From NCBI RefSeq assembly GCF_000347035.1, contig NZ_ANIJ01000018.1:434001-498000 (forward strand): a stretch of 64,000 nt of DNA, read 5' to 3'. Positions within the stretch are counted from its first letter, which is position 1, and the number at the start of each line of letters is the position of its first letter. Positions 9,446 through 20,192 of this stretch are shown here, piece after piece. The notes under the pieces are model-generated. The model saw only the letters and a program-made list of their open reading frames with translations, did not search any database and was not told the origin of the DNA. The translations under genes and the position numbers were made by a program. The stretch comes from Leptospira sp. B5-022. GTDB lineage: Bacteria; Spirochaetota; Leptospiria; Leptospirales; Leptospiraceae.

Positions 9446-12082
9446 TTGCCTTTAGAATTAGACATCTCCTATAGTTTTCAAAGGCTTTTGGAAAAAAGTA
9501 GGGCGGTCGCTTCCGGTCGCTTGGTCTCTCGTCAGCTCACATTTATTATAGATTCCTTTTTGAGGACCAGGTTTGAAAAGTCTTCCGGCATTTTAAAAAA
9601 AGGGGAAGAAGTCGCGGTTATCGCCCTAGGCGGATATGGCCGCATGGAAATGGCGCCTCATTCGGACGTAGATATATTATATTTACATAATGGAGTTCCG
9701 GATTCCAAACTATCGGAGATTATCTCGTCCATTAATACGTACCTTTACGATTCCGGAAAAGAAGTAGGGCATACATGCAGGACCATCAAAGAATCGTTTC
9801 GTTATTTGGATGATATGTCCAGTTTTCATGCGATTTTAGACAGTCGTTTCCTGACAGGCTCCAAGGAATTATTCAAAAAATACCAGGAAGAATTTTTGGC
9901 GAAACTTCCTCCAAAGTTTGCGACCAGATACAACCAAGCTAAAGAGGAGCAACTTTCGGAAAGGTTCTTAAGAGAAGGAAGACCTATTCTTCTTTCTGAA
10001 CCGAATTTAAAAACGGATCTCTGCGGGTTGAGAGATATCCAATATTTGTACTGGACCGAAAAATCCAGAAGCCCGATCCGTTCTTTGGGCGGACTTGCAG
10101 TTCTGCCCTTTTTTCAAAGTGGAGAAGTCCAGGCCCTAGAAGAAGCGTACGATTTTTTGATCCGCGTCCGGACAGCGCTTCATATTCTTACAGGAAGAAA
10201 ACATGATCGTTTGGATCTGAATCTTCAACCTGAAGTGGCTGAGTATCTTGGCTTCGGTAAAAAAGAAGATATGCAAACTATAGAGAAGTTTATGAACACT
10301 CTCTATAGCCACCAGAAGAATATATTTTTTATCGTTCGTATCTATTTGGATTCTTTGTTAGCGGCTCAAAAAAAAGAAGAGGCCCAAAATTTCGAATATG
10401 AAGGGATCCGATTCTTGAAGATTGGGAATACGATCTTTCCTCCTAGCGAAGGAAATTTATTCGCGGATCCTCATACATTATACAAGGATCTTTTACTAAC
10501 CTTCAGAATGTTCCAAGAAACGGGTTTGGAGGTTTCCGGCGGATTACTCAGCGAGATCAGATTCGCTTCTCACTTTTTGGACGACGACTTCAGATATTCT
10601 GCGGAAGTGAACGGGGAATTTATCCGAATTCTACAGAATAAAAAAGATAGAGGAAGGATATTAAAGTTAATGCATGAATGCCAGGTGCTCGGAGCGCTCT
10701 TGCCTGAGTTTGGCGCATGTACGAATTTTCCTTTGTTTAGTTATCATCATGAGTTCACTGTGGATGAACATACCCTTTTGATCCTACATGAATTGGATCG
10801 TTTGGATAAGGGAGAGTTCGAAGACAGAGAGATCCTCGAAGTTTACGGAGAATGTGATAAGACCGAAATTTTGGCTTTGGCAATTCTTCTTCATGATGCC
10901 GGAAAAGTGAAAGAAGGCGATCATTCGGAATACGGTGCGGAACTTGCCGTTTCTGTCGGATCTCGTTTAGGACTATCGGAGGAAGATACGGATCTATTCC
11001 GTTTCCTGGTAGAAAAACATATCCTGATGTCGGAACTTTCTTCTAAGAGAGATATTTCGGATAAGATCTTGATACGTAACTTTGTGAGAACTGTTTCTAA
11101 CCCGGACAGACTCAAACTTTTATATATTCTGACCATTATCGATACCAAGTCGGTCGGTACGAATGTTCTTACGAATTGGAAAAAAGCCATCTTAAGCGAA
11201 CTTTATAAAAATTCCATAAACTTCTTCCTTACAAATCGAACAGACCATGAGGATGCTCATGGTGAAGAAGAACGGATCGCACTTGCAAAAGACTTAGTTG
11301 CATATTTAACCGAAAAAGAAGGACAAGATCCTAAGATCGCCAAAACGATCGCTTCTTTTGCGTATTCGGTTATCCCGGTAAGTTTTTTGAAAACAGTGTC
11401 GAATAGAAAAATATTAAAATATTTTAAATCGATTACTTCTCTGAGCCAAGACCTGAACTCCGATCTACTCTTGGACTTGGAACAAGACCCTGCTTTCGTA
11501 ACTGTTGAAGTAGTAAGTCGAAATATTCCCGAGATCTTATTGGATCTTTGTTGTTCCGTTTCTTCCGAAGGATTAAATCTGGTTGGGATGCAGAGTTATA
11601 CTTTCGAAGAATTCCAGATCCATATTCTTCAAGTAACGGATTCTCAAGGGAGCGGTAATATTTCTTCCGAAAGACTTTCCAGGATGGAAGGCAAACTTAG
11701 ACTGATGGCTTCCGGAGAATTACAAAGAGACAGTATCGCTTTCGAAAGAACGGAGTGGAATCCACGTAAGACGATACCGGAAAGTATCATCAATCGTTCC
11801 GTTCGTTTTTCCAACGAAGATGTTACGGATACCACCATTATGGAAGTCCGTATGCCTGATATGGTAGGCTTAGTGTATCGGATATTACGAAAAGTATTCG
11901 ATTTCGGTTTAAAAGTTTCTCATTTGAGGGTCTCGACTTCTGCGGACTATGCTTATGACTCATTCTATCTCCAGACCAAGGACGGAGAACAGGTAAAAGA
12001 TGCAGAATTGTTAAAATCCTTGGAAGATAAGATCTTGATAATCCAGCCGGTGGAAAGGATGACAGGGGAACTCGTTTTTTAA
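9446..12082 (+). CDS. glnD: PII uridylyltransferase / uridylyl-removing enzyme
   Basis: Senses glutamine and modifies the PII signal protein. The 878-residue protein has all family domains: nucleotidyltransferase with [17 protein letters not shown] (residues 62-78, metal ligands Asp74 and Asp76), the GlnD linker, an HD phosphohydrolase (His483-Asp484 in LLHDAGK) for uridylyl removal, and two C-terminal ACT domains (about 700-780 and 805-878). The start is TTG 9446 preceded by TAGGAAC. It lies between metG and a GH13 glucosidase with 30-bp and 2-bp gaps, so the three are probably one operon. No glnB or glnA is in the window. Confidence 0.95.
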   Translation: MPLELDISYSFQRLLEKSRAVASGRLVSRQLTFIIDSFLRTRFEKSSGILKKGEEVAVIALGGYGRMEMAPHSDVDILYLHNGVPDSKLSEIISSINTYLYDSGKEVGHTCRTIKESFRYLDDMSSFHAILDSRFLTGSKELFKKYQEEFLAKLPPKFATRYNQAKEEQLSERFLREGRPILLSEPNLKTDLCGLRDIQYLYWTEKSRSPIRSLGGLAVLPFFQSGEVQALEEAYDFLIRVRTALHILTGRKHDRLDLNLQPEVAEYLGFGKKEDMQTIEKFMNTLYSHQKNIFFIVRIYLDSLLAAQKKEEAQNFEYEGIRFLKIGNTIFPPSEGNLFADPHTLYKDLLLTFRMFQETGLEVSGGLLSEIRFASHFLDDDFRYSAEVNGEFIRILQNKKDRGRILKLMHECQVLGALLPEFGACTNFPLFSYHHEFTVDEHTLLILHELDRLDKGEFEDREILEVYGECDKTEILALAILLHDAGKVKEGDHSEYGAELAVSVGSRLGLSEEDTDLFRFLVEKHILMSELSSKRDISDKILIRNFVRTVSNPDRLKLLYILTIIDTKSVGTNVLTNWKKAILSELYKNSINFFLTNRTDHEDAHGEEERIALAKDLVAYLTEKEGQDPKIAKTIASFAYSVIPVSFLKTVSNRKILKYFKSITSLSQDLNSDLLLDLEQDPAFVTVEVVSRNIPEILLDLCCSVSSEGLNLVGMQSYTFEEFQIHILQVTDSQGSGNISSERLSRMEGKLRLMASGELQRDSIAFERTEWNPRKTIPESIINRSVRFSNEDVTDTTIMEVRMPDMVGLVYRILRKVFDFGLKVSHLRVSTSADYAYDSFYLQTKDGEQVKDAELLKSLEDKILIIQPVERMTGELVF

Positions 12083-12084
12083 AA

Positions 12085-13818
12085 ATGGTTCCCAGTATGG
12101 ATTCGGGTAGTCGTTCCACAGTCACTTCTAAAAGAAAAAAAGAAACCGCGGCATCTGTTAGGTTGATGAAAAAACCTAATTCTCCACGCCGGGGCAAAAA
12201 AATAGACGCCGACTGGTGGAAGAACGCGGTAGTTTATCAGATCTATCCTAGAAGTTTTCATGATACAAACGGGGACGGAATCGGCGACTTAGAAGGTATC
12301 ATCCAAAAACTGGATTATCTAAATGATGGGACTCCGAATTCTCTGGGTATCGATGCCATCTGGCTTTCTCCTATCTATCCTTCTCCAATGTATGATTTCG
12401 GATACGATATTTCGGATTACGAAAGTATCGATCCAGTGTTCGGCGACTTAGACACCTTCAAACGTTTATTAAAAGAAGCTCATAAACGGAAAATCAGGAT
12501 CATTATGGATCTGGTTGCGAACCACACTTCGCATCAACATCCTTGGTTTTTAGAATCCAGATCTTCCAAAGACAATCCTAAAAGAGATTGGTATATTTGG
12601 AAGGACCCAGTGGATGGAAAACCTCCTAATAATTGGATGGGCACTTTCGGGGGAAGGGCTTGGACCTTGGACAAAACCACAGGTCAATATTATTATCATT
12701 CTTTTTTAGCGGAACAACCCGACCTGAATTGGAGAAATCCTGAGGTTAAAAAAGCGATCTTCTCTATGGTCAAAAATTGGCTGGATCTCGGGGTGGACGG
12801 TTTCCGTTTGGATGTTGTGAATCTATTCATTAAGGATTCGGAATTAAGAAGTAATCCTCGTAAAAGATGGATCGCAAGACCTTTCGATCAGCAAAACCAT
12901 ATTTACGATCGTGATCGTCCTGAAATGCACGACATTCTGAAAGACCTCAGAAAACTTTTGGATTCGTACGGAGATAGAATGTCCGTAGGCGAAGTGATGA
13001 TGGAACCTCCCGGTACAAGCGCACTCCCCGCTTCTTATTACGGAGCGAAGGGGGACGAACTTCATCTGGCATTCAACTTCGCTTTCTTTTACACACCTTG
13101 GAAGGCCGAAAAATTCAGGGATGTGATCAAAGAATGGGAGAAGTATCTCCGAGATAAGGGATGGCCGAATTATACATTAAGTAATCATGATTTCCGCAGA
13201 CATATCACCAGATATTCAAAGGGAAAAGAGACGACCGCTAGGGCTAAGATAGCCGCTCTAATGCTTTTGACCCTGAGAGGAACTCCTTTCTTATATTACG
13301 GGGAAGAACTGGGAATGATGGACGAACGAGTCCCTAAAAATCGCATCCAAGATCCGGTAGGGATCAGATACTGGCCTGTTTATCCGAGCCGAGACAACTG
13401 CAGACTCCCTATGTGTTGGTCCGGAGATGTGAACGGAGGCTTTAGCAAGGGTGAACCTTGGCTTCCCGTTTTTTCCAAATACGAATCCGTAAATGTGGAA
13501 ACCCAATCCAGATCCATCGATAGTTTATTAAATTTTTATAAAAAGTTGATATGGCTAAGAAAAGGGAACGAGATCCTGAAAAAAGGGTCACTCGCCTTGG
13601 ATTACGATTCTCCTCCTGGAGTTCTGCAATACACCAGAGAGTTCGAAAAGAAAAAATGCCTGATTATTTTGAACTTTGAGAATGAATCCAAAAAGATCGT
13701 AGCAAATGCGAACCGCACCGCTCAGATACTTATCTCCACGCATAGAAAGCCGGAGAAGATGGAAATCCCGGTGGTATTCGAGATCGCACCTTATGAAGGT
13801 TTGGTTTTAGAATATTAA
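12085..13818 (+). CDS. GH13 alpha-glucosidase / oligo-1,6-glucosidase
   Basis: A 577-residue glycoside hydrolase of family 13, most like alpha-glucosidase and oligo-1,6-glucosidase. Conserved regions appear in order: VVYQIYPRSFHDTNGDGIGD, the region-I block DLVANHTS, the nucleophile block GFRLDVVN, the acid/base block VGEVMM, and the transition-state block LSNHDF. The extra N-terminal 35 residues before WWKNAVVYQ are basic and Ser/Thr-rich with no signal peptide, so it is likely cytosolic. It starts 2 bp after the glnD stop. Specificity (maltose, trehalose, isomaltose) cannot be set from sequence. Confidence 0.9.
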   Translation: MVPSMDSGSRSTVTSKRKKETAASVRLMKKPNSPRRGKKIDADWWKNAVVYQIYPRSFHDTNGDGIGDLEGIIQKLDYLNDGTPNSLGIDAIWLSPIYPSPMYDFGYDISDYESIDPVFGDLDTFKRLLKEAHKRKIRIIMDLVANHTSHQHPWFLESRSSKDNPKRDWYIWKDPVDGKPPNNWMGTFGGRAWTLDKTTGQYYYHSFLAEQPDLNWRNPEVKKAIFSMVKNWLDLGVDGFRLDVVNLFIKDSELRSNPRKRWIARPFDQQNHIYDRDRPEMHDILKDLRKLLDSYGDRMSVGEVMMEPPGTSALPASYYGAKGDELHLAFNFAFFYTPWKAEKFRDVIKEWEKYLRDKGWPNYTLSNHDFRRHITRYSKGKETTARAKIAALMLLTLRGTPFLYYGEELGMMDERVPKNRIQDPVGIRYWPVYPSRDNCRLPMCWSGDVNGGFSKGEPWLPVFSKYESVNVETQSRSIDSLLNFYKKLIWLRKGNEILKKGSLALDYDSPPGVLQYTREFEKKKCLIILNFENESKKIVANANRTAQILISTHRKPEKMEIPVVFEIAPYEGLVLEY

Positions 13819-13963
13819 TGGTTTAAAATCCTGGGGAAACGGGGTCTTCTCCGCTTTTTACGACTATTTCCTTGTTTTCGGTTTCTATTTATTCCTAATT
13901 CTGATCGTTTTCATGGCTTAAAGTTAAGATTTCGGAATAACTCTTATACTAGAGGGTTTTCGA

Positions 13964-15172
13964 GTGAAATTTTTAGCCGTTTTATTCTTCTTTTTTTTCC
14001 ACATCGTTCTTTTGGCCCAGGACGCATCTCCCACATCAACCTGTATTGAACCGGAAAGTTTACCTTCAAAACCGGTAAAGGATTTGGCAAAACGAGAAGA
14101 TCCATTAATTTTGAAAAGGGAGAACGAGGAACAATTCTTACTCTCTATGGATTTTATGAAATCCAAAGTCAAAAACGTAAAAATCCCCACCGAAGTAAAG
14201 GAAGGGACCTTCATTACAGTTACGTATATTCATTCGATTTGTAAAAATTCTTTTTACGATCAACAAAGATTGGATAAGGAAAGAAGAAAAGAATTATTGA
14301 GAATATTCCCTACACTGGAAAACAACTTGTTAGTGGAATGGAAAGAAAAGAAATACGAATCTTGCGGTGAAAAAGAAAATACTTCGGATAAATTTCACGG
14401 CTTTGCTATAAATTACAGACAAAAACCGTCTGGCGAAACATGGAAGAAGGAAAAAGAGATCCTATTCGGAAAGAAACCGGAAATCTCCGTCGAAAGTCGT
14501 TCTGAATCTTGTGTTACCGTATCGAAACATTCTCCACAATTTCAAAAAGACGAAATCGTTTCGAAAGTTTTGGAAAGAAAGAAGGAATGGAACGGGGCGA
14601 TTGTTGGAGACCTTACCGGAAGTATGTTTCCTTACACACAGCAATTATTCCTTTATTTTAAATTGCAGACCCTTAAGAGGATCGAGAGAGCATTCGTTTT
14701 TTTTAATGATGGAGACCGTACTCCCGATGAAAAAAAAGTAACTGGAAAGACCGGAGGGATCTATTTCCAAAAATTGAAAAATTATGAGGAACTAGAAAAA
14801 TTAGCGAAAGCTGCCATTAGCGGAGGATACGGAGGCGACAGCCCGGAAAATGATATTGAGGCTTTGATCAAAGCACAGGCAGTCTGTCCCGAATGTAAAG
14901 AGCTGATCCTGATTGCGGATAATTTCTCCAATATGCGGGACTATTCTTTGATGAGCCAAATTCAAAAACCTGTAAGAGTAGTGTTATGCGGTTCCTACGC
15001 AGGGATTAATACTGAATATCTGGATTTAGCTAGAATTACTAAAGGATCTGTTCATACAATCGAAGAGGATTTGGAAAATCTGATGGAGTTGAATGAAGGT
15101 CAAATAATTGAATTGAACAAGAAAAAATACGTATTGGAAAAAGGCAGATTTAAACCGATCCAATCCATTTAA
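13964..15172 (+). CDS. secreted VWA-like protein
   Basis: A 402-residue protein starting at GTG 13964 behind an AGAGGG ribosome-binding site. Residues 1-18 (MKFLAVLFFFFFHIVLLA) form a signal peptide ending before QDASP. The C-terminal half has the shape of a von Willebrand factor A domain: AIVGDLTGSMFPYTQQL (a degenerate MIDAS, D-x-T-G-S), a strand AFVFFNDGD, a GGYGGDSPENDIEAL segment and ELILIADNFSNMRDY. The N-terminal half is Lys/Glu-rich with several cysteines. It stands alone between the glnD operon and the acyl-CoA dehydrogenase. Partner unknown. Confidence 0.75.
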   Translation: MKFLAVLFFFFFHIVLLAQDASPTSTCIEPESLPSKPVKDLAKREDPLILKRENEEQFLLSMDFMKSKVKNVKIPTEVKEGTFITVTYIHSICKNSFYDQQRLDKERRKELLRIFPTLENNLLVEWKEKKYESCGEKENTSDKFHGFAINYRQKPSGETWKKEKEILFGKKPEISVESRSESCVTVSKHSPQFQKDEIVSKVLERKKEWNGAIVGDLTGSMFPYTQQLFLYFKLQTLKRIERAFVFFNDGDRTPDEKKVTGKTGGIYFQKLKNYEELEKLAKAAISGGYGGDSPENDIEALIKAQAVCPECKELILIADNFSNMRDYSLMSQIQKPVRVVLCGSYAGINTEYLDLARITKGSVHTIEEDLENLMELNEGQIIELNKKKYVLEKGRFKPIQSI

Positions 15173-15281
15173 AACGAACAACGTTTAACGAATTTTGCTT
15201 ATATTAGAAAATTCAAAAAAATAGTCGCAGTTCGTATGATTTACTCTAATATAGTTTTAAGTAAGTTTATTAGGGAATTAT

Positions 15282-17009
15282 ATGAATCATCCATTACGCT
15301 TAGCCGAAAACCCAGGTTTATCTTCTTACGACTTAACCGGTTATAAGGGAAATAGAGGTAAAAATTTTTATGAAGAGGACAAGGTCCTCCAGAGAGTGGT
15401 GGAAAGGTACTCTTCCGATTATAAACCGGATCATAAAAAAGCGATGTTGGACCATCTCAAGGGTTATGGAGAATTGGTCGGGGGTATTTTAGACGAACTC
15501 ACAGAAGCCTCTCATAAGGAAGGTAAATACGGAGAAGTAGTCAAATACGATCGAACGGGAAATCGTATAGACCAGATCGTTTATTCCCACGAACAAAAAC
15601 TTTCCAGAAAGATCTCTTACGATTACGGAATTGTTAATTTAGATTTTCATGATGAATGGAAGTTTCCTTTTACGGATCTTCATAGACAGGCTTTAACTTA
15701 TCTAGCCAACCAGAATGGAGAAGGCGGAGTAACCTGTCCTTTGGCTATGACCGAAGGTATGATCCGAGTTCTACAAGGGATCGGAACGGAAGAACAGAAA
15801 AAGAAATATCTTCCATTGGTGGCAGGAAAAGGTTCATTCTCCCATTTTATGGCGGGACAGTATGTGACCGAAAGAGTTGGAGGCAGTAACGTAGGAGCCA
15901 ACCGCACGATCGCACGCAAGGGTGAGAATGGGAAATGGATCCTGAACGGAGAAAAATGGTTTTGCTCCAATCCGGGAGATCTTTGGGTCACCACGGCGAA
16001 GATAGAAGATACCGAAACGGTGGGGTTATTCCTGGTTCCTCGTATAAAGGATAACGGAGAACTGAATGGACATCATATATTAAGAAAAAAAGATATTATT
16101 GGTTCTAAAGGAAAACTCACCGTAGAGATCGTTTACGAGGATCTAGAAGCCGAAGCCTTGGGAAGGCCTGCACACGGGATCGCAAACCTGATCCGTTACG
16201 TGATCCGGACTTCACGGGTCCATGTAGGTCTTGCCGCTTCCGGAATGTCCAGAAGGGCTTTCATGGAAGCCCGAGAATATTCTCGATATAGAACTGCTTA
16301 TGGAAAGAAGATCCAGGATTTTCCTGCATATTCCAGAGAACTTGCAGAGATGAGGATCTTGTATGCTGCTTTGGTTATGCCGATTTTCCGCGGGATAGAT
16401 TGGACCCAAAAAGGGGTTTTAGCGGAACAGATCTCCACTCCTCTGATGAAGTATAGATCATCTTCCCTCTCTTCTCAGATCACTCATAGAGCGATTATGG
16501 CTCTGGGCGGTTCCGGCATTATCGGGGATTACACTTGTTTGCCAAGACTTCATAATGATTGTATTATCAACGAGACCTGGGAAGGAACCCACTTGATCAT
16601 TACGGATCATGCGCTTGGCGCTATGAATCGGGCAAAGATCAGAGATTCTTTCGTTTCGGAATTGAAGAAGAATTTCGACTCTGCAAAAAAATATCCCGAG
16701 CTAAAAGAGATCTCTCAGTTAGGAGAGGATCTCCTACTGGATTGGAATAAGAGTATAGAGGAAAAACCAAGAGAATGGAAGGAAACGTATAGAGTGGATC
16801 TTTCCGATCAGGCTTATGGCGCTTTGGTTCTTTCCGAGTTTTTGGAGCAGGCGGTGTTTGATCGAGTATCCGGTTCTAAAAGATCCAGATTCGATTCTTT
16901 TGCAAAAGGATTCGGGGCGTTCTTATTTCGGACTCTTCCTAAAACTTCGGGAGACTATGAGTCTTTCCGTTTAAATCAAGAAGAAGTAGATGAGATTGTG
17001 AACTGGTAA
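15282..17009 (+). CDS. AidB-like acyl-CoA dehydrogenase
   Basis: A 575-residue flavoprotein of the acyl-CoA dehydrogenase superfamily. Length and motifs place it nearer to AidB than to the 380-residue enzymes: [17 protein letters not shown] (AidB has a TE-x-GGSD block), then [20 protein letters not shown], and the C-terminal GGSGIIGDY and [10 protein letters not shown], where the Glu is in the usual AidB position. AidB-type proteins bind FAD and are linked to alkylation damage in enterobacteria, but many relatives act in lipid metabolism. It is a single gene followed by a GC-rich element. Confidence 0.88.
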   Translation: MNHPLRLAENPGLSSYDLTGYKGNRGKNFYEEDKVLQRVVERYSSDYKPDHKKAMLDHLKGYGELVGGILDELTEASHKEGKYGEVVKYDRTGNRIDQIVYSHEQKLSRKISYDYGIVNLDFHDEWKFPFTDLHRQALTYLANQNGEGGVTCPLAMTEGMIRVLQGIGTEEQKKKYLPLVAGKGSFSHFMAGQYVTERVGGSNVGANRTIARKGENGKWILNGEKWFCSNPGDLWVTTAKIEDTETVGLFLVPRIKDNGELNGHHILRKKDIIGSKGKLTVEIVYEDLEAEALGRPAHGIANLIRYVIRTSRVHVGLAASGMSRRAFMEAREYSRYRTAYGKKIQDFPAYSRELAEMRILYAALVMPIFRGIDWTQKGVLAEQISTPLMKYRSSSLSSQITHRAIMALGGSGIIGDYTCLPRLHNDCIINETWEGTHLIITDHALGAMNRAKIRDSFVSELKKNFDSAKKYPELKEISQLGEDLLLDWNKSIEEKPREWKETYRVDLSDQAYGALVLSEFLEQAVFDRVSGSKRSRFDSFAKGFGAFLFRTLPKTSGDYESFRLNQEEVDEIVNW

Positions 17010-17215
17010 TCGCGACAGCGATACGTAGGACGCGAAGCGGTCACGGCCGATAGGAACTATATTCAGAATATTGAATGCGATTTGCCGAGACCGGAGCGAA
17101 CGCGTAGTCCGGAGTAGCGCGGCCCTCACGTAAGCGAGGGAGTCGCCCAAAAGATCGCTGCGGAAGGAATCGCTCCAATAAGTTGCGAGTTTCCTCCCGT
17201 AGAGTGAACAAAATT
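17010..17215. repeat. GC-rich intergenic element
   Basis: This 206-bp gap between the convergent acyl-CoA dehydrogenase and trxA genes is rich in GCGAAGC, CGGAGCG, GCGAGGGAG and CGCGG words, unlike the flanking coding DNA. It includes a short inverted repeat ATTCA/TGAAT around 17070-17085. Composition and words match the elements near 5292, 20193 and 33100. No ORF or RNA gene is recognisable in it. Either a dispersed non-coding repeat family or a transcription-ending structure would fit. Confidence 0.45.
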
Positions 17216-17533
17216 TTAAACCAATTTAGGGGCAAAAACTTTCTCCATATGTGCCTGTGGAATTGCTCCCACCACCTTTTCGGCGATTTCTCCGCCTTTG
17301 AATAACATCAAGGTCGGAATGGATTGAACTCCGTATTGTTGAGCCAATTCAGGTTTTTCGTCTATATTGACTTTCACTACGGTGACTTGCCCTTGGTGAG
17401 CTTGTGCAAATTTTTCCAACTCAGGGGCTACCATTTTACAAGGACCGCACCATTCGGCCCAGAAATCCACTAGGATGGGTTTATCATGTGTTTTGAGTAG
17501 TTCGTTGAATGAACCAGGCATTGTGTTTTCCAT
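17216..17533 (-). CDS. trxA: thioredoxin
   Basis: Cytosolic disulphide reductase of 105 residues. It has the canonical active site [10 protein letters not shown], the buried acidic residue in ILVDFWAEW, and the cis-proline loop [11 protein letters not shown]. The start at ATG 17533 (MENTMPGSF) could instead be the internal ATG at 17521. It is transcribed convergently with the acyl-CoA dehydrogenase across a GC-rich element; the epimerase gene upstream on the same strand is 116 bp away. Confidence 0.97.
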   Translation of the reverse strand: MENTMPGSFNELLKTHDKPILVDFWAEWCGPCKMVAPELEKFAQAHQGQVTVVKVNIDEKPELAQQYGVQSIPTLMLFKGGEIAEKVVGAIPQAHMEKVFAPKLV

Positions 17534-17649
17534 ACAAAGATTAGACCCATTCTAAATCGGATCGGACAATCCGTTTTTAAAGGTTTGGAGAATTTTTCAA
17601 AAAACTTTTTAGTCCACCCGAGGCGCGGGCTTCAGAATCCGAACAGGTT

Positions 17650-18561
17650 TTAGCCCAATAAATTTCGAAGCGCCGCTTCCAGATTCGGGTATCTGAATTT
17701 ATAACCCAATTCTTGGAGTCGTTTGGGCACTACTCTTTGGCCATGCGTTGCTACGATGGCACCTTCGCCGAATGCGAGAGAAAGTGCAAAGGAAGGCATT
17801 CTTGTGAAAGATGGACGTCCTAGAGTTTTTCCCAGAACCTTACTGAATTGCTCGTTGGAAAGAGGTTCAGGAGATACCAGATTGAATGCCCCTCTTGCCT
17901 CTTCTTTTCTGATCAGGAACATGATTGCGGAGAGTTGGTCTTCGATATGGATCCAAGAAAGGATTTGATTTCCGCTTCCGATCGGACCGCCTGCGAATAA
18001 TTTGAATGCAGGGAGCATGGTGGCGAGTGCTCCACCTTCTGTGGTTAATACGACTCCTGTTCTTAGTAGAACGGTCCTTATACCTGCTTTTTCCGCTTCT
18101 AAAGCTTCTTCTTCCCAATCTCTACAAAGGGTGCCTAACTCGTCATCCGCTGCGGGACTATCTTCGTCGAAAGGCGGGGTTCCCGCGTCATAAGATCCAT
18201 AGATCCCGATCGCTGAAGAGTTGAATAATGTTTTGGGAGCGAATTCTCCCAAGGAGGTGAGTCTTGCGACTAAATCCCTGGTGAAATCTACGCGAGAAGA
18301 ACGGATCCTTTGTTTGTATTCAGGCGTCCAGCGAACTCCCGCAATCGGTTCACCCGCCAGGTTGATGAGTACGTTGACTCCTTCTAAATCCGCTCTGGTT
18401 GGGAGCGAGCCGATTCGAACGTCCCATTCCGAAATTCTTTGGAGTCTAGGCGGCAATTTTCCACTACGGCTAAAAATGCGGACTCTATGTCCTTCTGCCT
18501 TCAAGCGGATCGCCAACATGGATCCTATGAGTCCCGTGCCGCCGGTAATTCCAATAAGCAT
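17650..18561 (-). CDS. TIGR01777-family NAD(P)-binding epimerase-like protein
   Basis: A 303-residue extended short-chain dehydrogenase of the family that includes E. coli YfcH. The Rossmann nucleotide-binding motif ITGGTGLIGSML is at residues 4-15. Family landmarks are LINLAGEPIAGVRW, SRVDFTRDLV, NSSAIGIYGSYD, LLRTGVVL and SWIHIEDQ, then a C-terminal segment LGYKFRYPNLEAALRNLL. The true substrate is unknown for the family. It is divergent from the membrane-anchored protein gene that starts 40 bp away at 18601. Confidence 0.92.
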   Translation of the reverse strand: MLIGITGGTGLIGSMLAIRLKAEGHRVRIFSRSGKLPPRLQRISEWDVRIGSLPTRADLEGVNVLINLAGEPIAGVRWTPEYKQRIRSSRVDFTRDLVARLTSLGEFAPKTLFNSSAIGIYGSYDAGTPPFDEDSPAADDELGTLCRDWEEEALEAEKAGIRTVLLRTGVVLTTEGGALATMLPAFKLFAGGPIGSGNQILSWIHIEDQLSAIMFLIRKEEARGAFNLVSPEPLSNEQFSKVLGKTLGRPSFTRMPSFALSLAFGEGAIVATHGQRVVPKRLQELGYKFRYPNLEAALRNLLG

Positions 18562-18600
18562 TTCGCGAACCGCCTTTTTTGAAATTTCTTTCCGAGAATC

Positions 18601-19296
18601 ATGATTCGAAATCGGTTTTCTTTCGACAAGAAGAAAGGAAATCCTTCTTGCTTCTCGGTTAGGAAATCGACATCTTTGGATGCAGTGGATTTTTTAAAAT
18701 TGAACGCCGTTTCAAAAATTTGGGCAGCCGTTTTCGTTGTCGGGCTGGTTTTTTCCAATTTTTATCTATACTCTACCACCAATTCCAAGTTGGAGTCTTA
18801 TAAATCCGAGCCTCCTTTTTTACGTTTTGATTTCACTGATTCCTATTTAGTAGATCGTTCTTCACAGGCTCCTTATTTGGCGGATGGGAATTTGGATACG
18901 GAGTGGAGAAAGTTGAGGCCTTCTTCCATGAAGGTGGATTTTGATCTGGAGTTACGACTTTCTCATCGGCTGAAGTCCGGGATTTATGTTCCGACCAACT
19001 GGAAAGGATTAAAAGTAATTGCGTGTTCTAGAAATACTCCGGCTCTTTATCTTAAAGTTTTAGAAAGAGAAGCGATCAACGTGGATAAGGAATCCAGACT
19101 TCCCGACGATACGGAATATAGTTCGATCGTTTTGGATTTTTCCGGGTCTGAAACTGCGACAGTTTCTTTGAAGAAGGACGGGAGCTCTGTCCCTCAAAAA
19201 GAATATCCGAATGGGATCTGGATTTGGGCAGTGCAGGGGACTTTCCAAAGCCTTGGGCCGGATTCCTGCATTAAGGATATCCAACTCTACGAATAG
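18601..19296 (+). CDS. membrane-anchored protein with possible carbohydrate-binding fold
   Basis: A 231-residue protein with a basic N-terminus, one transmembrane segment at about 40-60 (IWAAVFVVGLVFSNFYLY), then an extracytoplasmic domain. That domain contains APYLADGNLDTEWRK, the D-G-x-x-x-T-x-W pattern common to discoidin/NADase-type glycan-binding jelly rolls, and ends in CIKDIQLYE, the usual final strand of such domains. This resemblance is local only. The CPBP protease gene follows 16 bp downstream in the same direction, so they may form an operon. Confidence 0.7.
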   Translation: MIRNRFSFDKKKGNPSCFSVRKSTSLDAVDFLKLNAVSKIWAAVFVVGLVFSNFYLYSTTNSKLESYKSEPPFLRFDFTDSYLVDRSSQAPYLADGNLDTEWRKLRPSSMKVDFDLELRLSHRLKSGIYVPTNWKGLKVIACSRNTPALYLKVLEREAINVDKESRLPDDTEYSSIVLDFSGSETATVSLKKDGSSVPQKEYPNGIWIWAVQGTFQSLGPDSCIKDIQLYE

Positions 19297-19312
19297 ATCT
19301 TCCGGCGATAAT

Positions 19313-20116
19313 ATGAACTTTTCGGAAACAGGAAGAATCGATGTACCTGAATACAAAGCAAATACTTGGGAAAGTTATCTTATCTATTTATCCATTGTTG
19401 TTTTCGGGACAGCCGTTTTCGAAGAAATCAGGAGCCTTTATATCGTTCCGATCGTACTTCTTCTTCTTTTACTGATCGGATTTCAATTTAAATGGAGGTC
19501 CTTATTCTATCTAAATATTCCTCTGGTTACATTATCTTTTATTAATACATTTCCTTTTGCTAAAAATTTTTGGCCCGCTACGTTGATTGTGGCTTTAGGT
19601 TTTTACTTTTTGAATTTTTCTAAAATTCGAAATTTAGGGTTATTACGTTGGTGGGCTAAGGGAGAAGTTACCAAACAAGTCCTAGGACTTTCCGTTCTAT
19701 TTGTTCTATCTGCAAGTATCGCTTTGATTCTTTGGTTTTATCTTTTGGATCCCGATATCAGCGATATCAAAGAGAATTTTCCAAAGGGAGATATTCCTTT
19801 GCTTATTGCGGCAGGAATCGGCTTTGCAATAGTGAATGCGATTGCGGAAGAATTTTTATTCAGGGGGATTTTATTCGAGGCCTTATTGACTGCAAAACTT
19901 CCCCTTTTTTGGGCTCTTGTTTTCCAAGCTTTAAGTTTTGGGATCTTACATTTACACGGATTTCCAAGAGGTTGGGTGGGAGTCGGACTTGCCGGAATTT
20001 ATGGTTTGATGACCGGGCTTATCCGAATTTTGAGTAAGGGAATTTATTATCCCGTGTTGGTGCATTTTTTTGCGGATATTACAATAGCTGCGATCGTGCT
20101 GTTTTTGACTCGTTAG
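19313..20116 (+). CDS. CPBP-family intramembrane metalloprotease
   Basis: A polytopic membrane protein of 267 residues with about eight hydrophobic segments. All three CPBP (CAAX protease and bacteriocin-processing) motifs are present: AEEFLFRG (EExxxR), FGILHLHG with the metal histidine, and LVHFFADI (HxxxD). I chose ATG 19313 (MNFSETG) rather than the longer frame from 19211, because the extra 34 residues overlap the previous gene and are not hydrophobic or conserved-looking. Substrate unknown; in other bacteria the family acts in self-immunity, prenyl processing or signalling. Confidence 0.9.
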   Translation: MNFSETGRIDVPEYKANTWESYLIYLSIVVFGTAVFEEIRSLYIVPIVLLLLLLIGFQFKWRSLFYLNIPLVTLSFINTFPFAKNFWPATLIVALGFYFLNFSKIRNLGLLRWWAKGEVTKQVLGLSVLFVLSASIALILWFYLLDPDISDIKENFPKGDIPLLIAAGIGFAIVNAIAEEFLFRGILFEALLTAKLPLFWALVFQALSFGILHLHGFPRGWVGVGLAGIYGLMTGLIRILSKGIYYPVLVHFFADITIAAIVLFLTR

Positions 20117-20118
20117 CG

Positions 20119-20192
20119 AAAAGCTTCGATCCCCAATTTTTCCGATTAAGTTAATTTGATTTTTATGGTTTGGAAGAGTTTGGGGTGAACGA
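20119..20192. repeat. 74-bp direct repeat, copy 1
   Basis: Identical over all 74 bases to 20422-20495. It ends with the complement of the last nine acceptor-end nucleotides of tRNA-His, so this copy carries a truncated tRNA 3' end including CCA, with no tRNA body next to it. The two copies are offset by exactly 303 bp. It begins just after the stop codon of the CPBP gene. Confidence 0.95.

Noticed and set aside
19211..19312. Upstream extension of the CPBP protease frame
   Set aside because: It lies inside the preceding gene and adds no hydrophobic or conserved sequence; ATG 19313 is preferred.
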